From: CAYOSF01 sp964406605
Lineage (GTDB): Bacteria; Chloroflexota; Dehalococcoidia; DSTF01; RBG-16-68-14
NCBI GenBank assembly: GCA_964406605.1
Contig: CAYOSF010000002.1
Span: 1 to 64,000, forward strand
Reading direction: 5' to 3'
Length of the DNA: 64,000 nucleotides
Both the position numbers and the translations under genes were made by a program. The notes beneath the pieces are model-generated. The model was given only the letters and a program-made list of their open reading frames with translations. It ran no database searches and was not told where the DNA came from. Shown in pieces: positions 58,082 to 64,000 of this stretch (position 1 is the stretch's first letter; each line of letters opens with the position of its first letter).

Positions 58082-58087
58082 TATGAT
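58082..58087 (+). promoter_or_regulatory. Putative -10 of Lon-like protease operon
   Basis: TATGAT in the context CTATGATGAG. It would give a leader of about 75 bases carrying AGGAGGAGG before the ATG at 58171. Confidence 0.4.
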
Positions 58088-58170
58088 GAGGTGTATTCGG
58101 GGAGACTCAGCGCGCGACTCGTCGGCGCGGGGATCCCGCTGTCACGCATGGTGACGCCACAGGAGGAGGC

Positions 58171-60636
58171 ATGGCCGCCGAACCCGCAACCGATCGCCTC
58201 GTCAGTCCCGAGGACCTGTACCGCCGGTGCGACCCAGGGCAGCTTGGGTTCGAGACGACAAAGGACGTGGCGCCTCTGGATGGCATCGTGGGGCAAGAGC
58301 GTGCCCTCAGTTCCCTGGAGTTCGGCCTCGACATCAGGGCGGAAGGCTACAACCTCTTCGTCGCCGGACCGCCGGGCACGGGCCGCAACTCCACGCTGCA
58401 GGCCATCGTGCGGCGCATCGCCGGTCAGCGTCCGGTGCCAATGGATTGGTGCTACGTGCACAACTTCGTCGACCAGCACCAGCCACTCGCGGTGAGCCTG
58501 CCGGCGGGCCGGGGCCGCATCCTGACCCATGACATGGAAAGCCTCATTGAGGCGTGCAGGAGGGAGATTCCGCGCCATTTCGAGAGCGAGATCTACAGCC
58601 AGAAGCGCGATGAGGTCACGCGCGAGCTGCAGGAGGGACGGGAGAAAGCCTTCTCGGAAGTGGACCAGGAAGCACGCCGCAGGGGGCTGACGGTGAACAT
58701 CGGTCCGATGGGCATCGCGACCGTTCCACTGAAAGAGGACGGGCAGCCGGTGAGCCGTGAGGAGTATGCCCAGCTCTCCGAAGAGACGCGACAGGCTCTT
58801 CAGGCCCGGGGCGAAGAGATGCAGCCCCTCATCTCCCACGCCGTGGCTGAGGTGCGGCGGCTGGAGAAGGACGTGAACCGCAGCCTGGCGGAGCTGGACA
58901 AGGCGGTCTCTCTCTACGTCATCGCGCCGCTGCTCGACGATCTCAAGCAGAAGTATGCCGAGGAGCCGGAGGTGCTCGAATACCTGGATGGTGTCCGAGA
59001 CGATATCGCCGAGCACGTGGACATGTTCAAATCGACGGAGCAGGAGAGCGGACCGCTGGCCTTCATGAGGCCGCCAACGGAGGACTTCTTCACTCGGTAT
59101 CGGGTGAATGTGGTGGTCTCCCGCGACGACGCCCAGGGCGCCCCCGTTGTCGTAGAAAGCAATCCTACCTACTACAATATGTTCGGCCGCGTCGACTACC
59201 GCTCCCAACTGGGTGCCGTGAGCACCGATCACACTATGATCAAGGCGGGCGCCGTCCACCAAGCCGACGGCGGCTTCCTGCTCCTCCAGGCGATGGACGT
59301 GCTGACCGGCTTCCTGGTCTGGGAGACGTTGAAGCGCACTATCCGCTCGCGGGAGGCGCGGATCGAGAACTTGGGCGAGCAGTACAGCGCCATTCCTGTC
59401 GCGACGATCAAGCCTCAGCCCATCCCGCTGGATCTCAAGGTGGTCTTGGTGGGAAGTCCTCGTGTGTACCACGTGCTGCACCAGGTGGACGAGGACTTCG
59501 CCAAGCTCTTTCGGGTGAAGGCCGACTTCACCGTCGATATGGAGCGCAGCCCCGAGTGCGTTTCTCTCTACGCCGCCTTCATCAGCAACCGTGTTGCCGC
59601 CAACGGGCTGCGCCACTTCCACCGGGAGGCGGTGGCCCGCGTCGTGGAATACGGATCACGCTTGGTCGAGCGCCAGGACAAGCTCTCCACCCGCTTCATC
59701 GAGATCTCCGACCTGTTAACGGAGTCTGACTTCTGGGCCTCCAGAGAAGGTAGCGACCTGGTCAGCGAGCAGCATGTCGAGCGGGCTATCGAGGAAAAGG
59801 TCTATCGCTCCAACCTCATTGAGGAAAGGGTGCAGGAGCTGATAGAGGACGGCACCATTGTGATCGACACGGAGGACGCCGTGACCGGACAGGTGAACGG
59901 CATCTCCGTCTACGAGATAGGCGACTATCGCTTCGGCCGCCCCAGCCGGATCACCGCAAGCGTCTCTCTCGGGCGCGGCCAGGTTGTCAGCATCGAGCGT
60001 GAGATCCAGATGTCGGGGCGCATTCACAACAAAGGTTTCGCCATCCTCAGTGGCTACCTGCACGGCAAATACGCGCAGGAGCGAACCTTGGCGCTGTCCG
60101 CGTCCATCGGCTTCGAGCAGACCTACGATGAGGTCGAGGGTGATAGCGCGTCGGCAGCCGAGCTGTATGCCCTGCTGTCGGCGCTGGCCGAGACGCCGAT
60201 CCGGCAGGGGATCGCCGTTACCGGCTCCGTCGACCAGCGAGGCGATATTCAGCCCATCGGCGGCGCCAACGAGAAGATTGAAGGTTTCTTCGCGGTCTGC
60301 AAGGCGAAAGGACTCACCGGAGAGCAGGGAGTGGTCATTCCCCGGGCAAACGTGGAGCACCTCATGCTGCGCAAAGAGGTGGTGGACGCCGTCCGAGAAG
60401 GCCGCTTCCACGTGTGGGCGGTCTCCAACCTGGACGAAGGTATTGAGATCCTCACCGGCGTTCCGGCGGGCGAACCCGATCAGCGAGGGAGGTACCCGGC
60501 TGACACTCTCAATCGTCGAGTGATGGACAGGCTCGCGAGGATGTCCCGTCGGGTGGCCGCGGCCGCCCGCAGGCGGCGTTCTCGGCGAGAAGAAGGAAAG
60601 ACGGACGCCGACGCCGAGGAGCGCGGCAACGCATGA
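58171..60636 (+). CDS. Lon-like ATP-dependent protease (AAA_32/LonB type)
   Basis: 821 residues. An N-terminal ATPase part carries Walker A GPPGTGRNS (66-74), in which the usual Lys is Arg, a feature of this Lon-like group. A long coiled-coil insertion (about 125-260) follows. The second half has DGGFLLLQAMDVL as the Walker B-like segment and a C-terminal S16 protease domain with nucleophile Ser in GDSASAAELYALLSAL and Lys in NEKIEGFF. It degrades misfolded or regulatory proteins. AGGAGGAGG precedes the ATG, and the Nudix gene overlaps its stop (ATGA). Confidence 0.92.
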   Translation: MAAEPATDRLVSPEDLYRRCDPGQLGFETTKDVAPLDGIVGQERALSSLEFGLDIRAEGYNLFVAGPPGTGRNSTLQAIVRRIAGQRPVPMDWCYVHNFVDQHQPLAVSLPAGRGRILTHDMESLIEACRREIPRHFESEIYSQKRDEVTRELQEGREKAFSEVDQEARRRGLTVNIGPMGIATVPLKEDGQPVSREEYAQLSEETRQALQARGEEMQPLISHAVAEVRRLEKDVNRSLAELDKAVSLYVIAPLLDDLKQKYAEEPEVLEYLDGVRDDIAEHVDMFKSTEQESGPLAFMRPPTEDFFTRYRVNVVVSRDDAQGAPVVVESNPTYYNMFGRVDYRSQLGAVSTDHTMIKAGAVHQADGGFLLLQAMDVLTGFLVWETLKRTIRSREARIENLGEQYSAIPVATIKPQPIPLDLKVVLVGSPRVYHVLHQVDEDFAKLFRVKADFTVDMERSPECVSLYAAFISNRVAANGLRHFHREAVARVVEYGSRLVERQDKLSTRFIEISDLLTESDFWASREGSDLVSEQHVERAIEEKVYRSNLIEERVQELIEDGTIVIDTEDAVTGQVNGISVYEIGDYRFGRPSRITASVSLGRGQVVSIEREIQMSGRIHNKGFAILSGYLHGKYAQERTLALSASIGFEQTYDEVEGDSASAAELYALLSALAETPIRQGIAVTGSVDQRGDIQPIGGANEKIEGFFAVCKAKGLTGEQGVVIPRANVEHLMLRKEVVDAVREGRFHVWAVSNLDEGIEILTGVPAGEPDQRGRYPADTLNRRVMDRLARMSRRVAAAARRRRSRREEGKTDADAEERGNA

Positions 60637-61073
60637 GGACGCGCCTCGAGATCTCAGCCGGCGGCGTCATCTACCGGTGTCGGCAGGAACTGCCCGAGGT
60701 GTGTCTCATCGCCACGCAGGGCGGGCGGGCGTGGCAGCTACCGAAGGGGTTGATCGAGCCAGGGGAGCGGCCGGAGGACGCGGCGCGGCGTGAGGTGGGT
60801 GAGGAAACCGGCCTCCGTGGCGAGCTCCTCCAACGCCTCGACAGGATCGAGTACTGGTACGTCTGGAGCGAGCACGGAGAGTCCACCCGCGTCCACAAGT
60901 ATGTCTACTTCTTCCTCTTTCGTTGCACCGGCGGCTCCACGGACGATCACGACCACGAGGTGGACGACGCGCGCTGGTTTCCGCTGACCGAGGCTCAGGA
61001 GCGCCTGTCCTTCGAGAATGAGCGACGCATCTTGGGTCTGGCGGCGGAGCCGATAGGGGCGGGAGCGCCTTAG
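60633..61073 (+). CDS. Nudix hydrolase
   Basis: 146 residues. The Nudix box GX5EX7REUXEEXGU is intact from Gly39 (GLIEPGERPEDAARREVGEE, then TGL, residues 39-61). The flanking strands ISAGGVIYR and WYVWSEHGESTRVHKYVYFF fit AP4A-hydrolase or diphosphoinositol-phosphatase-like types. It would hydrolyse a nucleoside diphosphate-linked compound. Translation is coupled to the Lon-like gene. Confidence 0.92.
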   Translation: MRTRLEISAGGVIYRCRQELPEVCLIATQGGRAWQLPKGLIEPGERPEDAARREVGEETGLRGELLQRLDRIEYWYVWSEHGESTRVHKYVYFFLFRCTGGSTDDHDHEVDDARWFPLTEAQERLSFENERRILGLAAEPIGAGAP

Positions 61074-61447
61074 ACCGGCTCGTGTGGTCCCGGGGAGGCC
61101 GGCCGGCCGCCTTCCACCGCTTGCTTCAGGTTCGCTAGGCCCTCCACGAGCACCATCTCGTAGTTGATGTCCGCCCGGCCCAGCGTGATCATGCGGAAGA
61201 TGGCATAGCGCAGGCCCTGGGGCTCCATCGTTGCCACCACCTCTGTGTGCTCCTCGCGCGGAATCAGCCGATAGGTCAGCAGGGCACGGATGCCGCCCTG
61301 GAAATCGACCCACAGCGAGAGTTCCTCGTTAGGGACGGATCGTTCGATGTGGATCGCCGCTTTGTCGGCCGTCTCGATCTCGCCCGCGAGGGCGCGCCAG
61401 ATGACGGCCGGCTCCGCTCTGATTGCGAACGCCTTTTCGATCGCCAT
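61070..61447 (-). CDS. SRPBCC family protein
   Basis: 125 residues. The START/Bet v1-like fold is suggested by the N-terminal IEKAFAIRAEPAVIWRAL, then strands LWVDFQGGIRALLTYRLIP and a C-terminal helix after VVATMEPQGLRYAIF. Such proteins bind hydrophobic ligands or modify polyketides. The ATG lies 6 bases after TATAAT, indicating a leaderless mRNA. Its stop and the Nudix stop overlap on opposite strands within TTAG. Confidence 0.8.
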   Translation of the reverse strand: MAIEKAFAIRAEPAVIWRALAGEIETADKAAIHIERSVPNEELSLWVDFQGGIRALLTYRLIPREEHTEVVATMEPQGLRYAIFRMITLGRADINYEMVLVEGLANLKQAVEGGRPASPGPHEPV

Positions 61448-61453
61448 GGCCGC

Positions 61454-61459
61454 ATTATA
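61454..61459 (-). promoter_or_regulatory. -10 of SRPBCC gene, leaderless type
   Basis: A perfect TATAAT on the minus strand, six bases before the ATG at 61447, so transcription would start on or next to the start codon. Confidence 0.6.
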
Positions 61460-61499
61460 GCCCGAGCACCCGGAGTGAACGGGGAAACAGGAGGGCGGC

Positions 61500-61979
61500 G
61501 TGCTTCACGGGTGGCGGAGGCGGATCGGCGCGACCTGTGGTATCGTCTTGGCGGAGGTCAAGCCGATCAGCGGGCCAACCACACGTAGCGCATTCAGCGT
61601 CCTTGTCGCCGAGGACGATCCCCAGTTCCGCGCGGGTATCGTCACCCTGCTCAAGGAGCTCGGGCTAGACTGCATTCCTGTGGAGAACGGGCGAGAGGCG
61701 ATCGATGTGCTTCGTGATCTCTCTCGGGCTGTCCATCTCGTGATCACGGACATGCGCATGCCGGTCGGATCGGGCTGGGAGGTGATCGAGGCGGCGCGGG
61801 AGTACCGTGGTGCATCCTTGCCGGTCATCATGCAGACCGGGGAGGCCCAGTACACGGACGTGCAGAGTCGGGCCGAAACCCTGGGCATCGCGCCCATGGA
61901 CAAGGCCGACGTGCCCAGATGCCTGGTTCCGGCGGTTCGCGAGGCATTGCGGCTCCGGCCGGCCGGGCCGGCGGACTAG
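61500..61979 (+). CDS. Single-domain response regulator (receiver)
   Basis: 159 residues from a GTG, with an N-terminal extension of about 30 residues of uncertain reality. The CheY-like receiver has the acidic pair D39-D40 in VLVAEDDPQF, phospho-acceptor D84 in VITDMRMPVGSG, Thr113 in MQTGEAQYT and Lys135 in PMDKADVP. No output domain follows, so it would act by protein contact. No histidine kinase is beside it. Confidence 0.85.
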   Translation: MLHGWRRRIGATCGIVLAEVKPISGPTTRSAFSVLVAEDDPQFRAGIVTLLKELGLDCIPVENGREAIDVLRDLSRAVHLVITDMRMPVGSGWEVIEAAREYRGASLPVIMQTGEAQYTDVQSRAETLGIAPMDKADVPRCLVPAVREALRLRPAGPAD

Positions 61980-62047
61980 GCGCGTGCTGGCCCATGGGTC
62001 ACGGTCTCCCGCGGTTCGCCGGCGCAGCTTACCCATAAGCGGGTGGG

Positions 62048-62056
62048 TGCTATAAT
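62048..62056 (+). promoter_or_regulatory. Extended -10 of livHM operon
   Basis: TGCTATAAT with a perfect TATAAT (62051-62056). It implies a transcript start near 62063 and an unusually long leader of about 240 bases. Confidence 0.6.
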
Positions 62057-62301
62057 GGCGGCGCCGTGCAGAGCTGGTGAAGCGCCCTCGCCGGTACTGC
62101 CCTCACCGGCAATGGCTTGCCGGAACGGAGCCGGGCAGGACCAAGCCGAGTCTGTTCCCTGCGGAAGCGTAGGATGGAAGGCCTGACCGGCCAGCCCCAA
62201 ACGGGGCGGCGCAATCGAGGCAGCACAGGTTTGCTAGAAGGGTTCACCGACCGCTGTTGGCCTGGGGAACGGGCTGGCGTCGCGCGGCCGGACGCCGAAT
62301 C
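62057..62301 (+). promoter_or_regulatory. Long structured 5' leader of livH, candidate riboswitch
   Basis: No coding frame is convincing. The hairpin GCCGGT/ACCGGC (62090-62095 with 62105-62110) and the hairpin CCGGCAA-TGGC-TTGCCGG (62106-62123) cannot form together because they share 62106-62110. Farther on are GGCC/GGCC around TGACC (62180-62192) and GCCCC-AAAC-GGGGC (62194-62207). This mutually exclusive arrangement is typical of regulatory leaders. It does not match riboswitch consensus sequences I can recall. Confidence 0.4.
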
Positions 62302-63192
62302 GTGGACGCACAGGAGTTAGTACAGCAGATTGCCACGGGCCTTGCGAAGGGAAGCGTCTACGCGGCGCTTGCCCTTGCCATCGTGCTCGTCTACCAGACG
62401 ACGAGCGTCGTCAACTTCGGACAGGGCGAGATGGCCACGTTCACGACATTCCTCGCTTGGTCGCTCCTCACCCAGATGGGCTACTGGCCTGCCTTTATCC
62501 TGGCATTGCTGTGCGCGGCGTTCTTGGGAGTCGTGCTGGAGCGATTGGCCATGCGGCCGGTCGGAGGAGCGCCGGCTCTCAACGCGGTGATCATGACGGT
62601 GGGCCTCTTCACCTTTCTCAACAGCGTAGCCCTCTGGCGTTGGGGCGGTCTTCCTAAACCTTTTCCCACGCCGGGCGTGTTCAGCGGGGCTCCCCTGACG
62701 GTTGGCACGATCACGATCAGCCGTCTGAACATCGGCATCTTCTCCACGTCCGTGGTGATCATGGCTCTCCTGTTTCTGTTTCTCAGCCGTACGAAATGGG
62801 GGCTCGGCATGAGGGCGACGGCTCAGAATCGGGTGGCAGCCGGGCTGGTGGGAGTGCCCGTGGGCAGAATGCTGACGTTGGGATGGGGGCTCGCTGCAGT
62901 CGTCGGTGCTGTGGCGGGCATGCTGCTGGCGCCTCTCCTATCGCTTCAGCCCAGCATGATGTTTGGGGTGCTTATCTTTGCGCTGGCGGCGGCGGTGCTT
63001 GGGGGTCTGAACAGCCTGCCGGGCGCGATTGTCGGGGGCCTTGTGCTCGGCGTGGCCCAGAACCTCGCCGGTACCTACGTCAGCCCCCACACGGGCAGCA
63101 TCGATATCACGGTGGCGTTTCTCCTCATCGTCTTGGTCCTGGTCATCCGTCCGACCGGTCTCCTGGGCCGAGAGGTGAGGAGGAGAGTCTAG
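62302..63192 (+). CDS. livH: Branched-chain amino acid type ABC transporter permease LivH
   Basis: 296 residues from the GTG at 62302; the frame opens at 62257. About eight membrane segments, with the family opening LVQQIATGLAKGSVYAALAL and VNFGQGEMATFTTFLAW, and the EAA-like loop region MRATAQNRVAAGLVGVPVGR near 170-190. LGGLNSLPGAIVGGLVLG is typical of LivH. It forms half of the channel for branched-chain amino acids, urea or similar solutes. No ribosome binding site is evident, which may tie its translation to the leader structure. livM follows after one base. Confidence 0.93.
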   Translation: MDAQELVQQIATGLAKGSVYAALALAIVLVYQTTSVVNFGQGEMATFTTFLAWSLLTQMGYWPAFILALLCAAFLGVVLERLAMRPVGGAPALNAVIMTVGLFTFLNSVALWRWGGLPKPFPTPGVFSGAPLTVGTITISRLNIGIFSTSVVIMALLFLFLSRTKWGLGMRATAQNRVAAGLVGVPVGRMLTLGWGLAAVVGAVAGMLLAPLLSLQPSMMFGVLIFALAAAVLGGLNSLPGAIVGGLVLGVAQNLAGTYVSPHTGSIDITVAFLLIVLVLVIRPTGLLGREVRRRV

Positions 63193-63193
63193 A

Positions 63194-64000
63194 GTGCAGG
63201 CCATTCTGCGGCCCCGAACGGTTGGGATTGTGGCCGTGGCGCTGGTTCTGGTGGCTTTCCCCTATCTCTACACATGGCCGGTGTTTGACACGTTTCTCGA
63301 CCCCTTCCGCACGTTCCAGGCGACTCGCTTTGCCATCTGGCTCGTTGTCCTGCTCGGTTTGAACCTGCTCACGGGCTACAGCGGCCAGATCTCGCTCGGT
63401 CATGGAGCCCTGGTGGCGGTCGGAGGGTACGTGGCGGCCATCCTGATGAGCGACTACGGCGTGCCGCTCGTCCTTGCCGTACTTGCGGCCGGCCTTTTCA
63501 CGGGACTGTTCGGCTTTCTGCTTGGTGTCCCGGCGCTCCGCCTGACGGGTCCGTATCTGGCCATCGCCACGCTCGCGATGATGCTGGCCTTCCCCCAGAT
63601 CCTGAAACTCAATGGCATAAACGACTGGACAGGAGGAGGGGGAGGCATTCTGCTCTCCGCGCCCGAGGCCCCGGCGGCGCTGGATGGGCTGGTCACGGCG
63701 CGCCAGTGGCTCTACTACTCATGCATGGTGCCCGCCCTGATCATGCTGGCTATGGCCTGGAACTTGACGCGCACGCGGATCGGGCGTGCGTTCATCGCCC
63801 TGCGTGATACCGAGATGGGCGCGGAACAGATGGGCATCAACGTCCGGTTGTACAAGATGACCGCGTTCGGCCTCAGCGCTTTCTATGCGGGGATCGGCGG
63901 TGCCCTGTTCGTCTACGCGGAGGCGTTCATGAGCCCCGGTACCTTCGACGTGACGCTGTCCATGACGATGCTCGTTGTGGTCGTGCTGGGCGGTCTGGGC
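63194..64000 (+). CDS. livM: Branched-chain amino acid type ABC transporter permease LivM, partial
   Basis: 269 codons are visible, open to the right edge. The GTG at 63194 lies one base after the livH stop and has AGGAGGAG upstream. The LivM pattern is clear: an N-terminal helix, then LNLLTGYSGQISLGHGALVAVG near 60-81, VPALRLTGPYLAIATLAM and GRAFIALRDTEMGAEQMGIN, with the EAA loop. It pairs with LivH; ATPase genes livG/livF probably follow outside the window. Confidence 0.93.
   Translation, partial: MQAILRPRTVGIVAVALVLVAFPYLYTWPVFDTFLDPFRTFQATRFAIWLVVLLGLNLLTGYSGQISLGHGALVAVGGYVAAILMSDYGVPLVLAVLAAGLFTGLFGFLLGVPALRLTGPYLAIATLAMMLAFPQILKLNGINDWTGGGGGILLSAPEAPAALDGLVTARQWLYYSCMVPALIMLAMAWNLTRTRIGRAFIALRDTEMGAEQMGINVRLYKMTAFGLSAFYAGIGGALFVYAEAFMSPGTFDVTLSMTMLVVVVLGGLG

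Noticed and set aside
62057..62301. Cobalamin riboswitch or SRP RNA in the livH leader
   Set aside because: Conserved boxes of those RNAs are absent. Structure is seen, identity is not.

Overview
The window is high-GC bacterial chromosome with dense, mostly operonic genes on both strands. The gene set suggests a peptidoglycan-containing member of the Chloroflexota, perhaps near Dehalococcoidia: a DUF3090 protein, secreted proteins with Thr/Pro linkers and dockerin-like C-termini, a KimA-type transporter, and the linked set rpmB, fakA, degV and recG. This is inference from gene content; no rRNA marker is present.

Layout. 0-1.7 kb: a glycine-rich protein built from 48-bp tandem repeats (cut by the left edge), a tyrosine recombinase and tRNA-Gly(CCC), all on the minus strand. 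1.7-4.6 kb: envelope proteins. 4.7-6.6 kb: a free-standing 2-oxoacid dehydrogenase E1 alpha/beta pair. 6.8-9.4 kb: two secreted proteins, one an M28 peptidase, that share a duplicated C-terminal module. 9.4-13.6 kb: a MATE exporter and an operon of a ThDP enzyme with an Ldh2-family dehydrogenase. 13.8-13.95 kb: a candidate small RNA. 14-21 kb: a membrane HEXXH protein, KimA-like transporter, PBP1A and a methyltransferase. 21.3-26.6 kb: an aminotransferase, an SH3 protein, an inositol-phosphatase family enzyme, ArgS and a DUF402 protein. 26.6-28.2 kb: an accessory cassette inserted between DUF402 and recG and bounded by duplicated recG/DUF402 junction sequence. 28-34.3 kb: recG, degV (fakB-like) and fakA-like genes, divergent from rpmB, then rpe. 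34.5-41.8 kb: a flavin-fold protein, twin ferritin-like proteins, argH, twin HAD hydrolases, a small zincin and a D-aminoacylase. 41.9-49.5 kb: an orphan sugar-type binding lipoprotein, thiolase, a beta-helix protein with a true dockerin, Gmd, an MBL hydrolase and a lone cNMP-binding protein. 49.5-56.2 kb: a seven-gene lipB-lipA-orf-lpd-pdhA-pdhB-pdhC operon. 56.4-61.5 kb: ilvC, DUF3090, a Lon-like protease, a Nudix hydrolase and an SRPBCC protein. 61.5-64 kb: a receiver-domain protein and the start of a branched-chain amino acid type ABC transporter operon preceded by a long structured leader.

How it fits together. The pdh operon carries both the multienzyme complex and the enzymes that attach its lipoyl cofactor. 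The fak/recG block joins fatty-acid activation genes to DNA repair, in an order also known from Firmicutes. Regulatory sequence is unusually readable: many starts are preceded by an extended -10 of the type TGnTAnnAT, and several have the -10 only 6-9 bases before the start codon, implying leaderless mRNAs. The most unusual places are the recG-DUF402 cassette, the nuclease-like gene coupled into the pdh operon, the candidate small RNA near 13.9 kb, the switch-like leader before livH and the glycine-rich repeat gene at the left edge.
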